Assembly (NCBI GenBank): GCA_963930775.1
Contig: OZ005701.1
Span: 1,984,001 to 2,048,000, forward strand
DNA length: 64,000 bases
Source of the DNA: Cliona cf. orientalis
Taxonomy: Eukaryota; Porifera; Demospongiae; Clionaida; Clionaidae
Direction of reading: 5' to 3'
Numbering within the stretch: the stretch's first letter is position 1; each line of letters opens with the position of its first letter. Shown here one piece after another: positions 1 through 10,500 of this stretch. The notes below the pieces were generated by a model. The model did not search any database. It had not been told where the DNA came from and was given only the letters and a program-made list of their open reading frames with translations. The position numbers and the translations under genes were made by a program.

Positions 1-493
1 CACATTACTAGTCCCTGGATTGAGTAGCTAATTTTTTTTACCATTGTTGCCTTTACAGTCCGCATTTGAGATTAGTGCTGATCAGTAATGTCTTTGGGAA
101 ATGGCTACCTTAAGGATACTTTTTTAGCGGGTAATAAATTTAGCAAAATTAGCAATTTGCCCAATTTCACTAAAAATTGTACCTGCGTGAATATTAAATT
201 TTCAACATTTTCGAATAAATAGAATGTTAATTTTGATAAACTGCTAAAATGAGTACCCACTAAATCTACTATTTCCGAAATTAGCTAAAATTTGTACCCG
301 TAAATAATCATAGCCCTAAGGTACAAGATTTTGTAAGTTTTGGGAACCCCTGGTACGTATGTGCTTTCGGATGGGGGTGGAGAGATGAAGAGGTGGGAGA
401 AAGAGAAGGAGAGGGACGGGAGGTGGTGGAGGTGGGAGGGGGTCATCACTATCGGAGAGAGTACTGTAATTGGGATTATAACTTTCCTTGCAG

Positions 494-3400
494 CTATGTG
501 AAGCGCATTGTCAACTGGATCAAGCACAAAGAGGAGACTGAGGAAGATATATACACAAGGTGGGAGAAGGACTTTGACCTCATTCCTCTCGACAAGCATG
601 GCCTCTTCTCCGAGTACCTTGAGCTTGGTGAGTTAGCCAGGACTACTGAGGGACACAATAATAATAATATTATACTGCATATAATAATATATTGGAAGTT
701 TTATTATTATGATTTTCTCTGGCCCTCCCTCTCTCTCTCTCTCTCTCCTCCTCCTCCTGCTCCCCCTCCCCTCTCACTCTTCCTCCCTCTCCCTCCCTCC
801 CCTGCAGTCATCCAGTATGGCTTCATCACCATCTTTGTCGTTGCCTTTCCTCTTGCTCCGTTATTTGCTCTCCTCAACAACTGGATTGAGATTCGATTGG
901 ATGCCCACAAGTTCACCACCGTGCTCCGTCGACCTGTTGCAGAGCGTGCCCAGGACATTGGCGCGTGGTTCTACATTCTCACTGTCATCTCTCAGCTGGC
1001 TGTTATCTCCAATGCTTTTCTGATTGCCATCACTGCACAGCTTGTCCCCCTTGAGGTCTATGCTTTTGGTTACAGGTATGTACAGTATGGCCAGGGAAGC
1101 ATTTCCAGATATCCGGGCTAGTCAGAGTGATGCCATTTAAACAATCAAAATCTTGTCTAAAAATGCAAGACTGATACCGATCCAGCCTACTGGAATCGTA
1201 AAGCACCTAGATAAACCCTTTCTAAAATCTGTGCTAGATAATTGTTAGCTAAATCCTTACTGTTCGGAGTGAACATGAACTTTAGTCTACCGAACTCTGC
1301 ATGAAAACACCAGAATCGACAAGCACGTGTGTGGTTAATTAAATTCCTGAGTGATCACGTGCAACCCAACCATGTCCGATCTTCTCTGGCATCAGCACAT
1401 GCCAGTGGAGTGGGTGTGGTTGATAAACCACAGGCATGCTGAACAGAAAATGTATGATTTGTACCGCTAGTAAGGCTTTTCCAGTAATTCAAAGCATGTT
1501 GAAATCAGTTTTTTTTCCGATATCTATCGATTGGTTATGCTTACAGCACGTACAGATACCTAGAACTCAACATCTGGCGATTTTTGTGCCACTGATGATG
1601 ACAACAGACGGATAAATCAATTTGCTTACCCCTTACACATGTGTACGTGTGGGGTAATAATCAATGCAGCACCACTCTACTGCTTTTTAGCTAGAACACT
1701 GAATTACTCTGTATAATATGAGTGTCGTCATAAATACACCATCTCTTTGTTATCTCAGGAATTTGCTAGATATGCCTGACTCTGGGATTGTAGGAGTCGG
1801 TGATAGTCGAGCCAGTGGATTTGTGTCTTTCACTGTCAGTCCTTTCCAAGTTGTTAACCTGCTTGATGGCGCTGCCTTCCCTGGATATGCTGCACAGCAG
1901 TTACAACTTTATGACATTGAAGGAAACAGACTGCAGGATGACAATGGAAATGACCTGCTCTACCTCCCTTTCATCAACTTCACATGTCTCCTGAATAAGA
2001 TCCCTTCTCTAGGGGACACGTTTTCATTTGTGAACGTAACCGATCCAAGGTGTGCCATGAGCTATCAGTAGTAAAATGTACATGTGCCTTCTGCTTGACC
2101 ATGTACATGTATACACTTTGCATTACTTTCCATCTCAGAACACTTCAAATTCCATTCCTAGTTTAGCAAAATTATGAACATCAGTAAATCAATGTTATAC
2201 TGTGCAAGGGGGGGGGGGGATTTTATGGTATTATTAAATTTTTACATCCATTGGCAAGCTAGTGAAGGTACTGATATTATAAGTACATTATTAACCAATG
2301 AGAGTAGCTATATAATATACCTACACATCTTCTTTCCATGGTGTCGAGTATTGGAATTCTATACCTGCAGGAATGAAAGTACAACACTCACTACAGTTAC
2401 TCTGGAGACGTACAGACAGATGACCTCTAGGAGCACGAATGGTAACTTAACTACTATGATCTACCAGATGACTGTAGAACCACTGGGCAACAGCGTGAGA
2501 GGCATACCGACTGGTTCAAATCCTAATGGGGTACAACCTGGACAATGCTTCATTTCGAATGTGCAATGCCAGTAAGTATCAAGTCACCTTTTACTCTATA
2601 CAACCCATTTCCTAACTGTTTGTGCATAAATTTATTATTAAATTTTTTTATATGGCTACATATATGTGCTACCATACCTACATGTTATGTGTGCGTACGT
2701 ACAGTGTATACCGTACTTAATTTAATACTATGTATGGAAAAAAATAATTTCAATTTTGAAAAAAAGTGCGTTTTTCTGGTAAAGGTTGATTCTAGGCTAT
2801 TGATATAATATTATGTACATGTAGCTGCACATGGATATGGCATTCCATAAGATTATTCAGTTGAGCACTATTATAATACTCTGTTGGATACATGTACCGT
2901 ATAGCGGGAAATTTTCGTTGGTGCTAATTTTCGTATGATTGACCAAAACACCGTTAGAATAATTTTTCGTATTTTTAAATTTCGTATTGCTTGCTGCGGG
3001 AGATTGCGCGCATGCGCAGCTGGTAGCGCTCGCATTTCGTGCGGTATACGGTAACGCTAGCATCACTGGCTTCCTTCGATGCTGATAGCGGTCCACTGGG
3101 ATCAGAAAGGTCACTCAGTTTCGATGCCTTGGCAAAGAACCGATAAAGAGACATTGTTCAGTGAGCTAGCTTTGCATTTAGCACCTGCCGCTGGCGACCG
3201 CGTGTGGCCGTGGTAGGCGTATAGGTCAAAGGTCACACGCGAAAGGAAAACCAAAATTCGTACGTTCAAATTTTCGCAGTTTTTATTTTCGTATAAAGGA
3301 TGGAGCATACGAAATATACGAAAATTAGCACCATACGAAAATTTCCCGCTATACGGTATGACATTTGTGCTATTTGCAATAAAGCACTATCTTGCGATGT

Positions 3401-6400
3401 TATGTTAAATTTAACATGATATTAATTTTGAGACATTTTATGCCCAATGTTGATAACTGTACACGTCATGATCATGAAATTGCATGAACTCATGTATATC
3501 ATTTTGATCTTAGGTATCGTGGATATGTTGAGGATGGTTATACTGACAAAGGAGGGTTTGACACAATTCGTGGTACGCAGTTCTGGCAGGTTGTGGCTGC
3601 TCGTCTAGCGTTTGTGATAGTATTTGAGGTAACAGTTCCAACTTCGTGAAGTTTGTTGAGAGCTTGCATAATGTCCTCCCCCCCTCCCTTCCTCTCTCTC
3701 TCCCTCTCTCTTTCTCTCTCTCACATATCTCCCATGTAGCATGTCATCTTTGTGATCGCTGCTGTTATTGCATTCATTATTCCGGATGTTCCTCAAAGTG
3801 TTAAGAATGAGATTCAGCGTGAGAAGTTGCTTGCCTTTGAGGCTGTCCATGCCAGGGTGAGTGACATTGACCTTGTCCCCAACACTTGCCAGCTATAATT
3901 GATTGGAAATAAGCTCCGTATTCATTATTATTAAACCGTACAATATTGATATTTGTACTGGATAAACATTTCGTCAAGCCTAGCTACCTTTGTATTACGA
4001 AATGTTTGGTGGAGAGATTTTCACCAATGCACTAGAGTTCACCATATCCTCTATGCAATCATTGATACAAAATTAGCGTGATAAATTTTCGTCAATGAGA
4101 GCAGGTGGCAAAATGGCAAAAATTTTCCCCTGGCTCAACGTATATAGTATAGCAAAACCTAATAATAATGTCATGTGAATCCAAAAAAAATGGCAATGTA
4201 TATTATACACAAGTATAAAAACAATTGAATAAAATTGAAGAATGAAGTAGGGATGGCAGGATCAAAAAGTACACAAACAAGAGATAATCGATAATCACAT
4301 CTACTATACATCCCTACACTTGCTTTTCTCGACTATTGTGCACCTATTAGCTAATCATGGTTGATGTGTTTGTTGAGTACGGTATGTGGGAGACATTCGT
4401 ACAGGTTGTTCCCTAGTTGTCACGATAGTTCGGGTTTCAATCGTATTATTACTGGCTATTTTTTGCACCCCTCAAAAAGCAAGCGTAGGGATGTATAGTA
4501 GATGTGATTATCGATTATCTCTTGTTTGTGTACTTTTTGATCCTGCCATCCCTACTTCATTCTTCAATTTTATTCAATTGTTTTTATACTTGTTTCTGTT
4601 CTTTTTTTAGTGCAATTTATCAATGCCATCTAGCGTGGTTTGCTCATAAGTGGAAGATGGGAGGTGCGCAAAGTTCTTTGCCACGCCCCTCATTACTTGC
4701 GTTCGAACGTTCATATTACCGTATCAGAGGAGGTTGGACACGATCACGTGCGCACAAAAAGTGGGCGTGTTGCCCCATATATAACACTGTACAAATTGTA
4801 AGTCACGATCTAAAGCCTTGATGACAGTTTTAAATGTGAAAGCAAGTTGAAATCCATGAGAAAAGAAGATCCAGCGCCATACCCCGCCCGTCCACCCCTC
4901 ACACTTCTTGCAAATCGAGAAAACTCGTTCCTCAGAATGGCAACATCAAAAACAGTATTTGTCGATTGCAGTCAGCTTCTTTCGCCGTTATAACATTAGA
5001 TCTACACGATTCGTCTCCGTTTCAGCTTCAGATTTGGCCATAGTTCACAAACGCAAACATTTTAGCTACCAGCTACACTCGCAAATGACATTCTTTTGAA
5101 CGCGTGGCAGCATAATTGCATACCAAGGTCATGTGACTATGGCGTAAACATGCGTCATGTCCAACCTCCTCTGTTACCGTATAGCGGGAAATTTTCGTTG
5201 GTGCTAATTTTCGTATGATCGGCCAAAACACCCTTAGAATAAATTTTCGTATTTTTAAATTTCGTATGCTTGCTGCGGGAGATTGCGCGCATGCGCAGCT
5301 GGTAGCGCTCTCACTTACGTGCGGTATACGGTAACGCTAGCATCACTGATCGTAATCGATGCCGATAGCGGTCCACTGGAATCAGAAAGGTCACTTCGTT
5401 TCAACGCCTTGGCAAAGAATCGATAAAGAGACATTCAGTGAGCTAGCCTTGCATTTAGCACCTCCAGCTAGCGACCGCGTGTGGCGCGTATAGGTCAAAG
5501 GTCACGCGCGAAAGGAAAAAAATTTCGTACGTTCAAATTTTCGCAGTTTTTATTTTCGTATAAGGGATGGAGCATACGAAATATACGAAAATTAGCACCA
5601 TACGAAAATTTCCCGCTATACGGTATGACGATAAACAGGATCGGACAAAGAAGGCTGTTTTAGGTTTTAGGCGGCCCAAGCAGTGATGAGACTTTTCCGC
5701 TTAGGGAGAAAACCAAGTTCTAAGTTTTACTGTTGGCAGCAGCTAGCTACCCGGCATAACTTTATGATCTGTAGCTACGTTGAATACCGCTGCTCGAGCC
5801 TTGCGCCTTCGTATGATGGTATTGTCTATGATCGATCCAGCGTAGCACTAGCGCTGCAATTGCTAGCGAGTATCTCTCCTATGCCTAGCGCCTTACCATT
5901 ACTCGAGCCTTGAATCTTCATGTCCATGATCGGTCCAGCATGCCGTTGCACGCGCTAGCGATGTACGAGCTAGCTAGTAATCATCTGAACTAGCTCGCGT
6001 TGGCCTACATTGGCGCCTAGGCCATGGCGCTGTCACATGACTTCACCATGGCAACATATTCCGAGCATGCGCATTTATACCACAAAATGGCGTATCAGAC
6101 ACACCCATTCGATACTGCGCCGTACACACCCACTATTACGTAGCTGTCGAGATAAGGCCAAACTAGCGTGCCACTGCACTGCGCGCTACAAAATAGAGTG
6201 GATTTATAATCAAAGTAAGATGAGCGGTGGAGGCAGTCTTGAGCTAGCCCAAGAAACTAGAAAGAAAGAAAGAATGAGAAATGGCCTATTTTTTGAACAT
6301 CTGGTTCTGACGTTTACAAATGTTTTGATGAATGATCTTGGTCTTGTTAGATGCACAATTTGCTGGAGATTCTGATTTTCACACTTAGAAATTTCACAAA

Positions 6401-6597
6401 ATTACCTATTTTGAGATATTTGGGTATTTGTAATGTATTACATATATGGCATATCCGGGCCATCCCTACTTATAGAGTCTACCGACTCTATGATGACATT
6501 GTAAATTTGTAAGATTATTATCATCACTAATAATTTTTCTCTGAAATTAATGCAGCACGAGGAAGAAGAGGAACATGAGGCTACTTCGGGGGACTGA
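494..6597 (+). CDS. Anoctamin (TMEM16) family protein, 3' part of gene
   Basis: Exons read from splice sites: 494-627, 808-1075, 1759-2049, 2371-2571, 3514-3628, 3740-3856 and a probable last exon 6556-6597 ending in tga; all phases join. The 5' part lies off the left edge. Translation gives the family hallmark block DKHGLFSEYLEL, then VAFPLAPLFALLNNWIEIRL and LRRPVAERAQDIGAWF, then helices ending in ARLAFVIVFE and a stretch like the family's IPDIPK (here IPDVPQ). Anoctamins are multi-pass membrane proteins working as calcium-activated chloride channels or lipid scramblases; which one applies here cannot be told. Between the helix ending in LVPLEVYAFGYR and the one starting at FWQVVAARL is a loop of roughly 185 residues, far longer than the loop I know from vertebrate ANO1. 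The last exon encodes an acidic tail (HEEEEEHEATSGD), less certain than the rest. TC-rich tracts lie at 719-806 and 3676-3722 just before acceptors. Confidence 0.88.
2897..3356. mobile_element. MITE, CCGTATAGCGGG family, copy 1
   Basis: Ends are inverted repeats of about 40 bp beginning CCGTATAGCGGGAAATTTTC and flanked by TA on both sides (2895-2896, 3357-3358). No coding capacity. A second copy with the same interior lies at 5177-5623. TA target duplication suggests a Tc1/mariner-type parent. It sits in the intron between anoctamin exons 2371-2571 and 3514-3628. Confidence 0.85.
4209..4593. repeat. Foldback element with near-perfect 118-bp arms
   Basis: Left arm 4209-4326 is the reverse complement of right arm 4476-4593 with about one visible mismatch; the spacer is about 149 bp. 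It lies in the last anoctamin intron, so transcription would put a very stable RNA hairpin in the pre-mRNA. No coding capacity and no family recognised. Confidence 0.85.
4725..5173. mobile_element. MITE inserted into another MITE, 9-bp target duplication
   Basis: Starts CAGAGGAGGTTGGACACGA and ends with its near-exact inverse (ATGTCCAACCTCCTCTG side). An identical 9-bp direct repeat TTACCGTAT flanks it (4716-4724 and 5174-5182). That 9-mer is the left tip of the neighbouring CCGTATAGCGGG element, so this element jumped into the edge of the older one. No coding capacity. A duplication of 8-9 bp fits hAT- or Mutator-type parents. Confidence 0.8.
5177..5623. mobile_element. MITE, CCGTATAGCGGG family, copy 2
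   Basis: Same terminal inverted repeats and interior as the element at 2897-3356, with TA on both sides (5175-5176, 5624-5625). Its left border was split by the later insertion at 4725-5173. Located in the last anoctamin intron. Confidence 0.85.
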
Positions 6598-7523
6598 CCC
6601 CTCGGGGCACGACAGCCCCTCACGCATGGACTAGCAATAGTAACTTAACTGCTAATAATTCTAACGGAAATAGTTATTATGACACCAGTGTGTTGTTGGT
6701 AGTTGACCTTTGAACTCTCTGTAGTATTATCAAGAATATTTTAGGCTCTTTTATCTTCAGTTGTGCTATTGTTTATCCCCGCTTTTTATCTGAAAAGTTA
6801 ATAAATAACAATATTGTTATGGAATCACAACTAGAAATAGAAATTTAATTAAAGTTATATAATATTATACCACCTGGATCAAGTTATTTATTAGCCTCGT
6901 CCCCAGGCCACTCCCATGTTTTCATCCCCAACATTGAAAACGTGGGAGTGGCCTGGGGACGAGGCTAGTTATTTATGGTAATCGCTATATATAAATCACC
7001 ACTATTAAAATTTAATTGTTAATGTACATCCTGCATGCATGCATGTGCAAGTTATGTAATCAATAATAGGAGGTCATGCATAAAGCTATAACTGTCCATG
7101 TTCTAATAATTACAGTGATAGCTAGATGTCTACTGACATACAATGCAAGGTGGCTTGCATGCACTAGGTAGACCCTCCCCGTCTGGCATATAATAATTAT
7201 TATATACTGCATGCTTGGCTGGTGATGTGGCATCAAAGTGGAGGAGATAGGTCACTTATGGAAACCAGTGTACGTGGTTAAGAACATGTGCATGGCATAT
7301 GCATGCATGCATATGGAGTAATTTCTATTGTTCACGGATGTTATCAATAATATGTTTCCAGACTATAAAAGTGACATGCATGCCACTCCAGATAATGTTG
7401 CAGTTTTGCAAGAAATTCTGCTAAGAAGTCACTGAGAGCTTACAATAATAATACAAATTGGATTATAAATAATTATTGCAGAGCATTGTGATACGTAGCA
7501 TCACATACAGCATCAGTTCTGCA
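6598..7523. other. Intergenic region, anoctamin to Ig-A
   Basis: No gene seen. It holds a short hairpin at 6892-6967 (separate entry), AT-rich sequence with ATAATAAT runs, and the Ig-A upstream region. From about 7397 to the Ig-A start it shows partial similarity to the upstream regions of Ig-B and Ig-C, including the phrase gttgcagttttgcaa and a cactgagagcttacaa match. Confidence 0.6.
6892..6967. repeat. Short perfect-type hairpin (31-bp arms)
   Basis: Arms 6892-6922 and 6937-6967 are inverse copies of 31 bp with one mismatch and a 14-bp loop. The arms are GC-rich (tagcctcgtccccaggccac) in an AT-rich surrounding. It could be a tiny foldback element or an end-to-end MITE remnant; it is not followed by a T tract, so it does not look like a terminator. 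Confidence 0.8.
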
Positions 7524-10500
7524 ATGTCTCACACTACTCTGGGAGTCTTGATGATACTCCTCATTCAAGGTACGAGTTAGCTGACCACGTGCACCTGTAT
7601 AATAATAATAATAATATTATAATAGTGCTTCATTAATGATAATAATATTATGCAGAGCATGCATGAACCAGAAAGTCTCATAAAAAATTTTTATAGCTAT
7701 ATGATCAACAACCTTAGGTTATGGAGTAAGCTCATCTGTTCTCGAGGTGTCCATCACTGCTACCTACACCCCTCCATCCAATTTTCTCCGCTCTGCCCCC
7801 TACTATCGTGCAGCCAGTCCCCTGTCTCTCACCTGTGAGGCCAAAGGCACAAACAGTGCTTTCTATAGCTGGACATCGGACTGTTCTGGTAGCTGTTTCA
7901 CTGTGGGCCAGTCTACTAGAACTGTTTCAACACATTATCTAGAGTCGTCTGACTTCGGAGTGCACACATGCACTGCCTATGGTTTCAATGGAGAGACGGG
8001 TAGTGCTAACATTACCGTCTATGTGGTTGGTAAGTTTGTTCGCCTAATAGAAGCTGAGCTATAGGGGTATAGAGCAATCTTGTGGCAGATTGATAACAGT
8101 TACTGTACGTAGGTAGCTACAAGAAATAATGTTATATTAAATTTATCACTTGGTGATTATCAGACTGAGAGTTACACATAACCATAACTTTGTGTGCAAA
8201 AACCAATAGAATCCAGGTAAGGGGGAAATGATTTCAAAAAGCCCAAATCTTATAATGGATAATATAATAATATTATGTACACCAGCCTTCAGTGGCTTTG
8301 TCAATCACGGTCTGCTGTAGGTTATGTTGTTTACTGCATGGTCATACTCAAAATTCAAATGACATTTGCAATAACCTCAGGTGCCGGTATCTACGTTGCT
8401 CATGGCCACAACGCTCTCTCAAACAATGACATGATTGTGACTGGTGCCGGCGGACGAATCAGTGAATTTCGTTGCATTTCTGGTTCAAGTCGTTCCAACA
8501 TTGGTCATCTCTTTGACGTCAATGAAGTGGACATCACAGTGTCAAATGATGACCCCTTCTTCACCTTCCGCCATAATCCTGGCACTGTCCATGTGAGGAG
8601 TCTGCGTTCCCTTCGCAGCAATGAACAGGGTATCTATACCTGCCGCATACCTGATGAGACTGGGACTACTGCCAATGTGAATGTCGGACTCTACCTTAGC
8701 AGCAACGATTGTAAGTAAAGTACAACTCTTGCCACCTCAATAGCTGAGTACAGCGATAATTATGTACAATGGTTACAATATTATTATAGCATCGTTTTCG
8801 TCATTTGTTTTCTTATGCATAATACTATGGTCTTTGCAGTACTATTGACTATTTCAAAGATGGAGTTCAGTGCAAATGGTGATGGCACCTACACAATCAC
8901 TTGTACCTCCACTGGAGCTCCACCCACTGAGGTGGTGTGGATGAGGAACAAACTAGATGTGATAATAAATTCTGACAAGTACTTTCCATCCCAGAGGATA
9001 GTTGACAGAGCTTCTTCTACTTTTGATAATGAGCTCACCATCAAAGGAAACTATCAGGATGCTGTGGGCAATTACAGCTGTAACATTTCTAATTCCATCA
9101 GCTACATATCTGCTCAAAAAACCATCAATGGTAATTTAGAGTTATCTCCACTATTAATCTATTACTCTCTCTCCCCCCTTTCGATTAGCACTTGAAATAA
9201 CTGGGTATGAGAGCCCGATTGTAGTAGGATTACATGGAACTCTTCGCTGCACCACAATCCTCAATATCACCTCAATCAAGTGGTATCTGGCAGCAACTGA
9301 AAATGTTCTTGAAAGTAGCTCATCATCAATTGTTGAGTATGATGTAACACCAAATTCTGCTGGACTAGACGGTACACGCTTCACTTGCAAAGCTGAAACA
9401 GTGACAGGAGAGATCTACAGTAAAACAATTGCTATTAAAGTTAAAGGTATGTCTTTACTGCTCAGTGTGATAAGAGATAATTTAAGTCAAAAATATACCT
9501 CTAGTTAGCTATCTTTACTAGGATAAGTATTAAAGTACTTCTTAGAGTAGCTACTTCTTGCCCTGAGCAGCTGAAGTGCAGGTAATTTTGTTGGTGGTTT
9601 TCTGGAGTGCATGTTTGTGACTGAATCAAAGCTGCAGTTGTAGCCACAAGTTTAATTAGTCACTCAACTGGTACAAAAGCAGGAAATGCAAATGACAATA
9701 GCTCTTTTCTTTGTGGTAAGTGGCCATGGGATGTAATAATAATATTATTGCTCAAGGTACCTGATTGGTCCTAAAACATACCAGAATAGACCTGTACGTA
9801 GCATGTTCCTACATGTGGATTGGTTTTCTTAGATCTGATAGGTAAAAAAATGATAGTGCTTGGGTAGGTGACCTTGCAATGCTTGCTTGTGATTGGTCCT
9901 TTTGTTACCACCAAAAATGAGAAGATACCTTTATCACTATGGACGTGATACTTTGGCTTACCAGGTTATGTTACAGTGACTACTAATTCTGTGATAATGG
10001 TTAAGGGATGTGTAGTTAGTGCCCATGTGTGTAGCCATGACATTGTATGTGTGGTGTGAGTTTGGGCTCGGGTTGGGTTCCAGTTCAGGTGAAACATTAG
10101 TTTGTACAATCTGCAATAACATTGACCTGCTGCATACATTTACAAGAGCATTATTATTGTGTATAAATCATAATGACCACCATGCATACATTTCCTAGAA
10201 CTGAATAATAGCGTGACAATTCAGGGTCCCTCCAGCCCCTTACTAGCCGGTAACTCCTCTACTTTCACCTGTATTGCAACTGCTGAAGTTGCTACTGAAG
10301 TGAGATGGACTGATCCAAGTGGAAATTCTGTGGAAGAAGGAGATGGATTAACCCTTTCTGGTCCTTTTGTGATGGATGACACTACAATTCTTATGTTGAC
10401 ATTCAACTACCTTCGTACCTCACAAGCTGGTACTTACTCCTGTCTCTCCATCACTGACACACCAATATCTGTGCAGAGAGAAGTTAGGGATATCATTGTT

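Noticed and set aside
393-1121. A single 242-residue open frame over the first anoctamin exons
   Set aside because: It reads through an intron (628-807) with TC-rich tract; splice sites and family alignment show two exons.
2897-5623. Repeated units as a CRISPR array
   Set aside because: The copies are 450-460 bp inverted-repeat elements with TA flanks, not short regularly spaced direct repeats, and the genome is eukaryotic.
6892-6967. Hairpin as a transcription terminator
   Set aside because: Eukaryotic context, no T tract after it, and the anoctamin stop is 300 bp upstream; more like a small foldback repeat.
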